Shown: positions 17,813-24,753 of the stretch, in pieces
How positions within the stretch are numbered: the stretch's first letter is position 1
How the letters are laid out: the number at the start of each line of letters is the position of its first letter
From: an uncultured Caulobacterales bacterium
GTDB lineage: Bacteria; Pseudomonadota; Alphaproteobacteria; Caulobacterales; Caulobacteraceae
Direction of reading: 5' to 3'
NCBI GenBank assembly: GCA_903837135.1
Contig: CAILTK010000032.1
Span: 1 to 64,000 of the forward strand
Length of the DNA stretch: 64,000 nucleotides
Notes under the pieces: model-generated
Databases searched by the model: none
What the model was told of the DNA's origin: nothing
What the model saw: only the letters and a program-made list of their open reading frames with translations
Made by a program: the position numbers and the translations under genes

Positions 17813-19005
17813 CGGCCGCGTCATCCGACCGGGCGATCGACGTCCTGGCGCTGAACTCCGGATCGTCGTCGCTGACGTTCGGGCTGTTCCGTGTCGGACC
17901 GGCGGAGGTCCGGACCCTGGTCTCGGGGGAGATCGATTCGATCGGCAAGCCGGCGAGCCTGATGTCGGCCACCCGGGCGGACGGCGGGACGCAGCTCTCC
18001 GAGGCGGAGCCGATCGCCAGCCAGGCGGCGGCCGTCGAGCGGATCGCGCGGCTGCTCGCCGACTGGGACACGCCGCCTCCGGCGGCCATCGGACACCGCA
18101 TCGTGCACGGCGGACCCAGGCTGCGGCGCCACGGCCTGATCGACGACGACATGCTGCGGACGCTGGACGCGGCGACGCCCTTCGCCCCCCTGCATACGCC
18201 CGCCGCCCTGGCGGTGATCCGGGCGGCGCAGGCGCGCTACCCGGACCTGCCGCAGGCAGCCTGTTTCGACACCGCCTTTCATGCCGACATGCCCGACGTC
18301 GCCCGCGTGCTGCCGATCGCCCGCGAATTGCGATCCGAAGGCGTGCAGCGGTTCGGATTCCACGGCCTGTCGTGCGAGTCGATCGTCGCCCAGCTCTCCG
18401 ACCACCTGCCCGAACGGATGATCGTCGCCCACCTCGGCGGAGGCGCCAGCGTCACCGCCATCGAATACGGCCGGTCCGTCGACACCAGCATGGGGCTGAC
18501 GCCGACTGGCGGGGTGATGATGGGCACGCGCAGCGGCGACCTCGACCCCGGCGTCCTGCTCTATCTGATGCGCGAACGACATCTGAATGCGGCCAGGCTC
18601 GAGGATCTGGTCGACCGGCGATCGGGCCTGCTCGGCGTCTCGGGCCTCAGCAGCGACGTGCGCGATCTGGAGGCCGCCCCGGCGAATCCGGACGCGAGCC
18701 TGGCGATCCGGATGTTCGGCTACATGCTGCGCAAGGAGGTCGCCGCCATGGCCGCGGCGATGCGGGGCGCTGACCTGATCGTGTTCACCGGCGGGATCGG
18801 CGAGAACGACGCGGAAATCCGGCAGGCGATCTGCGAGCCGCTTGGGTTCATCGGCGTGAACCTCGACCCGGCGCGCAACCGGGCCGCCGCCCATCCGATC
18901 ACCGCGCCGTCGTCGCCGTGCGAGGTCCGCGTCCTGCCCTCCCAGGAGGACCAGCAGATCGCCCGCCACACCCGCGCGCTGGTGCGCGCCGAACGGCGGT
19001 CTTGA
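17809..19005 (+). CDS. ackA: Acetate kinase, TTG start overlapping the xfp stop
   Basis: 398 residues. The start is taken as TTG 17809-17811, which overlaps the xfp TGA (TTGA) and has GGAG eight bases upstream; a GTG at 17794 is the alternative. Motifs of the ASKHA family are complete: [70 protein letters not shown] and [13 protein letters not shown]. It converts acetyl phosphate and ADP into acetate and ATP. No phosphotransacetylase gene is in the window, so acetyl phosphate from Xfp is the obvious substrate. Tight coupling suggests fixed stoichiometry with Xfp. Confidence 0.95.
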   Translation: MTAASSDRAIDVLALNSGSSSLTFGLFRVGPAEVRTLVSGEIDSIGKPASLMSATRADGGTQLSEAEPIASQAAAVERIARLLADWDTPPPAAIGHRIVHGGPRLRRHGLIDDDMLRTLDAATPFAPLHTPAALAVIRAAQARYPDLPQAACFDTAFHADMPDVARVLPIARELRSEGVQRFGFHGLSCESIVAQLSDHLPERMIVAHLGGGASVTAIEYGRSVDTSMGLTPTGGVMMGTRSGDLDPGVLLYLMRERHLNAARLEDLVDRRSGLLGVSGLSSDVRDLEAAPANPDASLAIRMFGYMLRKEVAAMAAAMRGADLIVFTGGIGENDAEIRQAICEPLGFIGVNLDPARNRAAAHPITAPSSPCEVRVLPSQEDQQIARHTRALVRAERRS

Positions 19006-19034
19006 CGGCCGCCACCCACGGTCTTGTCCCTTCC

Positions 19035-19066
19035 CCGCTCATCCCGGCGAATGCCGGGATGAGCGG
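19035..19066 (+). repeat. 32-base inverted repeat, probable transcript end after ackA
   Basis: The left arm CCGCTCATCCCGGC and right arm GCCGGGATGAGCGG are perfect complements around a 4-base loop, followed by AAAATATT. A closely related 32-base element occurs at 50943-50974 in unrelated context, so this is a dispersed repeat that may double as a terminator between ackA and the slipin promoter. Confidence 0.6.
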
Positions 19067-19106
19067 AAAATATTGTCAAGATGTAGTTGGTCCAACGAGG
19101 ACCTGC

Positions 19107-19120
19107 GTAGATTCCGATCC
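19107..19120 (+). promoter_or_regulatory. FixJ-like box upstream of the slipin gene
   Basis: GTAGATTCCGATCC, preceded by CTGC and followed by TGCC. CTACCG starts exactly 29 bases after the first C of CCGA (19143). The slipin ATG is 94 bases after the box. One base differs from the 6114 and 6056 copies in the core GTAGTTTCCGA. Confidence 0.5.
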
Positions 19121-19213
19121 TGCCCGCGCGGACGGGAACGGCCTACCGTTGAGCGATCTACGCCGCCCGTTGGCGCGCCCGGGCGGATTCCGGTTCAGAG
19201 AAAGTCGGCCCTC

Positions 19214-20053
19214 ATGCCTCCCACACCGGTCTACCTGCTGACCTTCGGCGTCATGCTGATCGTCTTCGTCGGCTTCTCCGCCGTGAAGATCCTGCGCCAG
19301 TACGAGCGTGCGGTGGTGTTCACCCTCGGCAAGTTCGATCGGGTCAAGGGCCCGGGCCTCGTGCTGATGATCCCCTTCATCCAGGAGATGGTCCGCGTCG
19401 ACATCCGCACCCAGGTGATCGAAATCCCGTCGCAGGACGTCATCTCCCGCGACAACGTCTCCATGAAGGTCGACGCGGTGCTGTATTTCAGCGTCATGGA
19501 TCCCGAGCGCGCCATCATCCAGGTGCAGAACTATCTGCCCGCCACCAACATGCTGGCGCAGACCACCCTGCGCGCGGTCCTCGGCCAGCACGAGCTCGAC
19601 GAAATGCTGTCGGATCGCAAGAAGCTGAGCGTCGACGTGCAGGAGATCCTCGACGCCCAGACCGAATCCTGGGGCATCAAGGTCAGCAATGTGGAGATCC
19701 GGACCGTGGAGCTCGGCGAGAACATGGTCCGCGCCATCGCCAAACAGGCCGAGGCCGAACGTGACCGGCGCGCCAAGATCATCCACGCCGAGGCCGAGTT
19801 CCAGGCGTCGCAGACCCTGGTCAACGCCGCCAAGGTCCTGTCGAGCATCCCCGCGGCCATGCAGCTGCGCTATCTGCAGACCCTGGCCGAGATCGGCGCC
19901 GAACAGAACTCGACCATCGTCTTCCCCATGCCGATCGACATCATCACCCCCTTCCTCGGCATCCTCGAGGCGGCGGCGAAGACCGAACAGGCCAAGGGCG
20001 CAAACGGATCCCTGCCCCGCTCGAGCCCCGACGACCTGCCGCGGCTGGCTTAG
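19214..20053 (+). CDS. Slipin (SPFH/stomatin/prohibitin family membrane protein)
   Basis: 279 residues from MPPTPVYLLTFGVML. One N-terminal membrane helix (residues 5-25) is followed by the SPFH domain with LRQYERAVVFTLGKF, GPGLVLMIPFIQEMVRVD, ISRDNVSMKVDAVLYF, then a helical coiled region (AKQAEAERDRRAKIIHAEAE) and AMQLRYLQTLAEIGAEQNST. Slipins form oligomeric rings on the inner membrane and help organise membrane proteases and transporters. No NfeD partner is adjacent, which is unusual because many bacterial slipins are paired with one. It has its own FixJ-like box, tying it to the island's regulon. Confidence 0.92.
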   Translation: MPPTPVYLLTFGVMLIVFVGFSAVKILRQYERAVVFTLGKFDRVKGPGLVLMIPFIQEMVRVDIRTQVIEIPSQDVISRDNVSMKVDAVLYFSVMDPERAIIQVQNYLPATNMLAQTTLRAVLGQHELDEMLSDRKKLSVDVQEILDAQTESWGIKVSNVEIRTVELGENMVRAIAKQAEAERDRRAKIIHAEAEFQASQTLVNAAKVLSSIPAAMQLRYLQTLAEIGAEQNSTIVFPMPIDIITPFLGILEAAAKTEQAKGANGSLPRSSPDDLPRLA

Positions 20054-20120
20054 GGCAGGCGTAATTTGCCGGATCCGGCCTCGGGCCCCAGGCGAGGCGC
20101 GGCGCGGCCGCCGCAAGGGC

Positions 20121-20819
20121 TCAGCCCGCCAGTTGCTCGTCGGGTCGCCAGACCGAGGCCAGGGCCAGCTTGGCCAGGGCTGGCAGGGACCGGGCGCCGG
20201 TCTTGTGCATGATCGACGCGCGGTGGTTCTCGACCGTCCGCTGGCTGATGCCGAGATCCGCCGCGATGTTCTTGCTGGGCTGGCCGGCGAGCACCAGGCG
20301 CATGACCTCGCGCTGGCGCGGCGTCAGGCCGGCGATATGGTCGAGCGCCGCGCGATGCATCATCATGACGGCCCTGGCGGCGCGCGCCAGGCGAAACGCC
20401 TCGGCGATGCTCGCCAGAAGCCGACCGGGCGACACCGGCTTCTCCAGGAAGTCGCAGGCGCCGCTCCTCATCGACTGCACCGCTTCGCTTATGCCGCTGC
20501 TGCCGCTGATGACGACCACCGGGATATGCGGGGACTGTCCCTGGAGCCGCTGCACCAGTTGCAGGCCGCCCATGCCGGGGAGATGAACGTCGACCACGAG
20601 GCAGGCGTCCTCATCCGGCTGGTAGGTCGCGAGAAAGTCCTCGCAGGTGCTGAAGTCCTCGACCCGCCAGTCGCTGTCGGCCAGGATCGTCCGCACCGCC
20701 GTGCGCGCGAAGAAGTCGTCGTCCACGACGTAGACGACGCCCTTGGGGGGCGCTTCGGTGTGATGCGGCACGGCGGGGGTGGGCTCTGTTCGAGCCCGGA
20801 ACTCGGCGAAGGTTCGCAT
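20121..20819 (-). CDS. FixJ/NarL-type response regulator
   Basis: 232 residues from MRTFAEFRARTE, with GGAGG at a good distance upstream. A 27-residue N-terminal extension precedes the receiver domain: acidic pocket VVDDDFF, phosphorylation site in CLVVDVHLPGMGG (about residue 76), the Ser of VVISGSSG and the Lys of FLEKPVSPGR. The LuxR-type helix-turn-helix is LTPRQREVMRLVLAGQPSKN to LGISQRTVENHRASIMHKTG. This is FixJ-like in both domains. It is convergent with the slipin gene and ends the metabolic island. No FixL-like haem sensor kinase is in the window, though a three-PAS kinase lies 1.5 kb away. It is the best candidate to bind the GTAGWTTCCGA boxes. Confidence 0.9.
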   Translation of the reverse strand: MRTFAEFRARTEPTPAVPHHTEAPPKGVVYVVDDDFFARTAVRTILADSDWRVEDFSTCEDFLATYQPDEDACLVVDVHLPGMGGLQLVQRLQGQSPHIPVVVISGSSGISEAVQSMRSGACDFLEKPVSPGRLLASIAEAFRLARAARAVMMMHRAALDHIAGLTPRQREVMRLVLAGQPSKNIAADLGISQRTVENHRASIMHKTGARSLPALAKLALASVWRPDEQLAG

Positions 20820-20932
20820 GAGACCGTCCTCCGGACGGGAAGCTTGCGTAAGCGGCGGCGCAGAACGGCGATGGCGGCGAGCCGAAGACCCGCCTCGCGA
20901 AAACTCTCGCTGACCCTCCTTGTTCCAATTTA

Positions 20933-20944
20933 TTGATCGATCAA
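20933..20944. promoter_or_regulatory. AT-rich palindrome in the divergent fixJ-like / 21042 promoter region
   Basis: TTGATCGATCAA is a perfect 12-base palindrome inside an unusually AT-rich 40-base stretch, between the response regulator and the divergent hypothetical gene. The half-site TTGAT is that of FNR/FixK proteins, but the spacing is two bases, not four, so it does not qualify as a standard FNR box. It may be an operator for another dimeric regulator. Confidence 0.3.
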
Positions 20945-21041
20945 AAGTTAAACATCAGAATTCATCTGGTTTTCTGGCGACCCCATCCGCTACGCCGCCA
21001 GAATCCGCTGATATTCTCGAAAACTTTTTATTTTGGTCGTA

Positions 21042-21458
21042 ATGCTTGAGCAGAGCCTCTTCCACGCCAATGTCTGGAAGCAGGCCAAAAGTCCGGCCGC
21101 GAAGGCGCACTTCATGAACAAGATCGAATCGCGGCAGTTGCGCTCCGACATGCCGGGACTGTGGGCGACCGAAATCCGCGGGGCGGACTGGTCGGGCCTG
21201 GGCCACCGATATCTCTGCCGTTCGCTCAGCGAACGCGCCGCCGCGGCCCAGGCGGGACGGCTCATGGGCGCCACCCACGGCGCCACGGGGTTCGACATCT
21301 ACTGGATCGACCCGGCGCAGCTCGCCGACGGCAAGGCGGTTCTGCCGGTCCTGGACGCCCATTGCGCGGTCTGGGACACCGAGGCGTGGGCAAGGCTGAT
21401 CGCCGCTCACCACGCGTCGGAGAAGGCGGCGCCCGACCGGCGCTCGACCGATCCGTAA
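21042..21458 (+). CDS. Hypothetical protein, 138 residues
   Basis: Starts at ATG 21042 (MLEQSLFHANVWKQAKSPA); a TTG three codons earlier is possible. No signal peptide or membrane helix. The sequence has normal protein composition, with an N-terminal amphipathic helix rich in Lys/Arg and a compact region GATGFDIYWIDPAQLADG. I do not recognise the family. A reverse-strand frame over the same bases is Arg/Gly/Val-rich and looks like a shadow. It is divergent from the FixJ-like regulator and first in a row of small genes leading to the sensor kinase, so a stress or signalling role is a guess from context. Confidence 0.65.
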   Translation: MLEQSLFHANVWKQAKSPAAKAHFMNKIESRQLRSDMPGLWATEIRGADWSGLGHRYLCRSLSERAAAAQAGRLMGATHGATGFDIYWIDPAQLADGKAVLPVLDAHCAVWDTEAWARLIAAHHASEKAAPDRRSTDP

Positions 21459-21559
21459 ATAGTCCGCCGACCGAGCAAGCTATTGCGCGAAAGCGCCCTA
21501 TATGAGGGGCGCTGCTTGTCGCCGCGCGCCGCGCTGGCTCATCGGCCTGAAAGGACGTC

Positions 21560-21688
21560 ATGTCCCGCCCCGTCGCGCCTCCCCCTCGTCCCGCGTCCCC
21601 GCTCGTCGATCCGCGCTCCACCGGCGCGCCGCCGCGGCCGCGGGTGGCCGACATCCAGGGCGTGCGCGGCACGTTCAGGCCGCGCTGA
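21560..21688 (+). CDS. Small proline/arginine-rich protein, 42 residues
   Basis: ATG at 21560 is preceded by GAAAGGACGTC, a good ribosome site. The peptide begins MSRPVAPPPRPASPLVDPRS and ends in a more ordered RVADIQGVRGTFRPR. It has no hydrophobic segment. Function is unknown. Upstream, the bases AGCGCCC and GGGCGCT flank TATATGAG, possibly the transcript end of the preceding gene. Coding status rests on the start context and its placement among other small genes. Confidence 0.45.
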   Translation: MSRPVAPPPRPASPLVDPRSTGAPPRPRVADIQGVRGTFRPR

Positions 21689-21794
21689 ACGGACAAGGCG
21701 CTCGCGCGCGACGCCGCGAGCGCACCGTTCAACCTGATCAACCGATCAGCCCGATCACCGATAGCCCGATCCACCGATAGAAGGACGACCCCGC

Positions 21795-21899
21795 GTGAAA
21801 GAGAGCAAAGGCAAGGTGAAGAAGCCCGGCCCCGCCAAGGCCAACGCCTCCCAGCCGAGCCAGAAGATGCCCGGCGCGGCGCCGCCGAAAGCCAAGTAG
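21795..21899 (+). CDS. Small Lys/Pro/Ala-rich basic protein, 34 residues
   Basis: GTG start at 21795, with AAGGA about nine bases upstream. The peptide (GTG read as Met) is KESKGKVKKPGPAKANASQP then SQKMPGAAPPKAK. It is highly basic and disordered, resembling small nucleic-acid or stress-associated tails, but no family is recognised. It lies between two other short genes reading the same way. Confidence 0.45.
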   Translation: MKESKGKVKKPGPAKANASQPSQKMPGAAPPKAK

Positions 21900-21971
21900 C
21901 CGCGTCTCTTCGCCCTCCCCCACGCAAGACGCCGCCCGCGGCCTCTCCGTCCTCCTGAAAGGAGCTGCTTC

Positions 21972-22181
21972 ATGGCCGCCAACACCATCGTCCGCGCCAC
22001 CTTCACCGTCGCTCGCCGTCCCGATGGCTGGACCGTCGAACACGACGGCGAGGACCATGGGGCGTTCAAGACGCGCGAGGAGGCCATGGCCTCGGCGACC
22101 CGGCACGCCAACGCCTCCCAGAACGCCGGCGCGCCGGCGCAGATCCAGTTCGCCGACGAGCCGAGCTTCTCGCGAGGCTGA
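21972..22181 (+). CDS. DUF2188-like small stress-type protein, 69 residues
   Basis: ATG at 21972 with a strong AAAGGAG ribosome site. Residues 8-60 fit the DUF2188 pattern: ARRPDGWTVEHDGEDHGAFK, then TREEAMASATRHANASQ, a short beta hairpin followed by a helix where the Trp and the TREEA segment are typical. Such proteins are small, cytoplasmic and commonly part of general stress regulons; their biochemical role is not established. The gene at 26119 (minus strand) encodes a protein of similar build on the other side of the kinase locus. Confidence 0.7.
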   Translation: MAANTIVRATFTVARRPDGWTVEHDGEDHGAFKTREEAMASATRHANASQNAGAPAQIQFADEPSFSRG

Positions 22182-22353
22182 CGGCGCGTCGGCGCTCAGC
22201 CGGCCGCCAGCGGTAAAATTATCGCTCAAGTGGTGTATTGGCGCAGATCCCCTCCAACGTCATTGACTCCCGGTTGAGGGCAATCTCTTAGTACATGTCC
22301 TGCATCCGGGCCTTCGCCGGGTGCGCCACCGCGAGCCATCGGCCTGCCTGATC

Positions 22354-24153
22354 ATGAACAAGGACGAGCGCTTCCGCCTGGTCGTTGAAGCCGCCCCGAA
22401 CGCGATGGTCATGAGCAACGCGGACGGCCTGATCGAGATGGTCAACACCCAGGCCGAGCGCGACTTCGGCTATCCGCGATCGGAGATGCTGGGACAGGCG
22501 GTCGAAATGCTGCTGCCCGAACGCCTGCGCGGCGCCCACCCTGCGCTTCGCAACCCGTTCTTTCTGCAACCGAAATCGCGACCGATGGGCGCCGGGCGCG
22601 AGTTGTTCGGCCGGCGCAAGGACGGCAGCGAATTTCCGGTCGAGATCGGTCTCAATCCGATCGAGACGGACGATGGGGTCATGGTCCTGTCGGCGATCGT
22701 CGATATCACCGAGCAGAAGCAGCGGCAGGCGGGCGCGCGCTATCTGGCGTCGATCGTCGAGTCGTCGATCGACGCGATCATCGGCAAGGACCTCGACGGC
22801 ACGATCCGAAGCTGGAACCGGGCCGCGCAGACCATCTTCGGCTACAGCGCCGAGGAGATGATCGGCCGGAACGTCAGCCTGCTTTTCCCGCCCGAACGCC
22901 TGGCCGAAGAAGCCGGCATCATCGAACGGATCGGCCAGGGCGATCGCATCGAGCACCACGAGACGGAGCGTCGCCACAAGGACGGCAGGACCATCCCGGT
23001 GTCGCTGTCGGTGTCCCCCATCCACGACGCCAACGGCGTGGTCGTCGGCGCGTCCAAGAGCGTGCGCGACATTTCCGAGCGGCGGGAGGCCCAGCGCGCT
23101 CTGGCGCTCAGCGAGGCGGAGTTCCGCGCCAGCTTCGAATCCTCCGCCGTCGGCAAGGTCGTGGCCGACCCGACGTCACGGCGCATCCTGCGCGCCAATC
23201 ACGCCCTGGCGAGCATGCTCGGCTACAGCGTTTCCGAACTGACCGGTCGCCTGTCGTCCGACCTGACCTGGCCGGACGATCGGGCGGCCGACGAGGCCCA
23301 GTACGCCCTGCTGCTGGCGGGCGGCGCCGAGGCGCACATCTGCGAGCAGCGGTATGTGCGTCGCGATGGAACGCCGATCTGGGTCCGGGTGTCGGCGACC
23401 CTGGCCCGGACGCCGGAGAGCCGTCAGCCCATCCTGGCGGTCATCGCCATCGAAGACATCGACGCCCGCTACCGCATGCAGATGGACCTGCTCGACGCGA
23501 AGCAGGATCTCGAGCGGGTGGTGGAGGAACGGACCGCCGCCCTCGAGCAGCGCAACCTGCTGCTGCGCGAAGTGTATCACCGGGTGAAGAACAACCTGCA
23601 GATCGTCGACGGCCTTTTGCTGATGCAGGGCCTGAAGGTCGAGGATGCGCGGGCCAAGGAGGCGATCCTCGGCATCCGCAGCCGCATCTTCGCGCTGGGC
23701 CTCGTACACCACCAGCTGATGGGCTCGGCCAATCTCAAGACCTTCGACATAGAGCCCTTTCTCGACGAGCTGTCGCACAACCTCGTGGACGGCGGCGCGC
23801 CTGACGCGGTGACGATCTCGGTCAGGGCCCACACCCTGGAGGTCGGCCTCGACTTCGCCATCCCCCTCGGCCTGCTGGTCACCGAACTCGTCACCAATTC
23901 CCTGAAGCACGCCTTTCCCACCGGCGCCGGGACGATCGGCGTCGACTTGTCCCCCGACGCCGGCCACACCCTGGTGCTGGTGGTTTCGGACGACGGCGTG
24001 GGCGCTTCGGCGGACGCGGCGGCCGGCGCCAAAACCGGGCTGGGCGCCGGCATCGTCAGAAGTCTCGTCGCGCAGCTCGACGGGGTGTTGTCCACCGCCT
24101 CGGGGCCCGGGACCAGAACGGAGATCCGTATTCCCATGCCGGTGCAGTCGTGA
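22354..24153 (+). CDS. Triple-PAS sensor histidine kinase, HisKA_2 type
   Basis: 599 residues from MNKDERFRLVVEAAPN; a GTG eleven codons upstream is an alternative. Three PAS domains occupy about residues 1-120, 130-245 and 255-380 (markers DGLIEMVNTQAERDFGYPRS, GTIRSWNRAAQTIFGYSAEE, RRILRANHALASMLGYSVSE), then a coiled-coil, then LLREVYHRVKNNLQIVDGLL with the phosphorylated His near residue 408, and a C-terminal ATPase domain. There is no membrane helix, so the sensed signal is intracellular. This kinase class works with PhyR-type general stress or single-domain receivers. It overlaps the receiver gene at 24150 (GTGA), which is its likely partner. Confidence 0.9.
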   Translation: MNKDERFRLVVEAAPNAMVMSNADGLIEMVNTQAERDFGYPRSEMLGQAVEMLLPERLRGAHPALRNPFFLQPKSRPMGAGRELFGRRKDGSEFPVEIGLNPIETDDGVMVLSAIVDITEQKQRQAGARYLASIVESSIDAIIGKDLDGTIRSWNRAAQTIFGYSAEEMIGRNVSLLFPPERLAEEAGIIERIGQGDRIEHHETERRHKDGRTIPVSLSVSPIHDANGVVVGASKSVRDISERREAQRALALSEAEFRASFESSAVGKVVADPTSRRILRANHALASMLGYSVSELTGRLSSDLTWPDDRAADEAQYALLLAGGAEAHICEQRYVRRDGTPIWVRVSATLARTPESRQPILAVIAIEDIDARYRMQMDLLDAKQDLERVVEERTAALEQRNLLLREVYHRVKNNLQIVDGLLLMQGLKVEDARAKEAILGIRSRIFALGLVHHQLMGSANLKTFDIEPFLDELSHNLVDGGAPDAVTISVRAHTLEVGLDFAIPLGLLVTELVTNSLKHAFPTGAGTIGVDLSPDAGHTLVLVVSDDGVGASADAAAGAKTGLGAGIVRSLVAQLDGVLSTASGPGTRTEIRIPMPVQS

Positions 24154-24533
24154 ACGCGCTCCGCCATTGTGTGCTGATTGTCGATGACGAGGCCATGATC
24201 GCTCAGCTCTGGAGCATCCATATGGAGATGATCGGGCTCAACGTCTGCGGGGTGGCCGCCACCGCCGAGGCCGCCATCGCGCTGGCCCAGGAGCACCGGC
24301 CGGCGCTCGTGCTGATGGACGTCCGGCTCAAGGGCGAGGCGGACGGCATCGACGCGGCGATCGCCATCCGCGAGCAGATGGACTCCAAGGTGATCTTCAT
24401 CAGCGGATCGCAGGAGCCGTCGACCCTCGCCCGCATGAAGCTGGGAAGTCCATCCTGCGTCCTGTTCAAGCCGGTCTCCGACCGGCAGCTGCATGCCGCG
24501 GTCCGCAACGCCCTCGATCCCGCCGCGGCCTAG
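24150..24533 (+). CDS. Single-domain response regulator (receiver only)
   Basis: 127 residues; the GTG start overlaps the kinase stop codon. Complete receiver: acidic pair in LIVDDEAMIAQ, phospho-acceptor Asp in LVLMDVRLKGEADG, Ser of FISGSQEP and Lys of LFKPVSD. There is no output domain. It resembles the stand-alone receivers that work in phosphorelays with HisKA_2/HWE kinases. It may shuttle phosphate or act as a sink; the sequence does not decide. Confidence 0.9.
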   Translation: MNALRHCVLIVDDEAMIAQLWSIHMEMIGLNVCGVAATAEAAIALAQEHRPALVLMDVRLKGEADGIDAAIAIREQMDSKVIFISGSQEPSTLARMKLGSPSCVLFKPVSDRQLHAAVRNALDPAAA

Positions 24534-24569
24534 ACCTGGGCGCCCGCCGCAGCCCGGCCCGGGTCTTTA
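24533..24569 (+). terminator. Probable intrinsic terminator after the kinase-receiver pair
   Basis: GACCTGGGC pairs with GCCCGGGTC (nine pairs including one G-U) immediately after the stop codon, followed by TTTAGTTT. This is a weak but plausible rho-independent terminator. Confidence 0.45.
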
Positions 24570-24753
24570 GTTTGGCGACGCTCTAGAGGCATGATCGCCG
24601 GCAAGCGGCTCGGGCCTGCGCGGTCGCTCGGCAGAGCGAGCGGATTTCGGCCAGCCCATGCCCCAATCCGCGAATACGCGGGGCTTGGCCGGCTTGGGGC
24701 GGGCCGAACCGTCTTCAGGCTGATCTTATACAGCGGAGAGCGGGAGGGCGATC

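Noticed and set aside
20895-20935. An EcfG-type promoter (GGAAC then CGTT) for the FixJ-like gene
   Set aside because: TTGGAAC is present on the minus strand, but at 16 bases the second element reads AGTT and the match is too weak to claim.
20933-20944. TTGATCGATCAA as an FNR/FixK box
   Set aside because: FNR-type boxes are TTGAT-N4-ATCAA; here the half-sites are two bases apart. Kept only as a generic palindrome.
20955-21413. A minus-strand 152-codon frame opposite the 21042 gene
   Set aside because: Rich in Arg, Gly and Val with no start context. The plus-strand protein looks more natural, so I kept that one.
24560-24590. Another FixJ-like box before the acetamidase-like gene (TTTAGTTTGGCGACGCT)
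   Set aside because: The TTTCC core is missing and the bases belong to a terminator; distance to the gene is about 170 bases.
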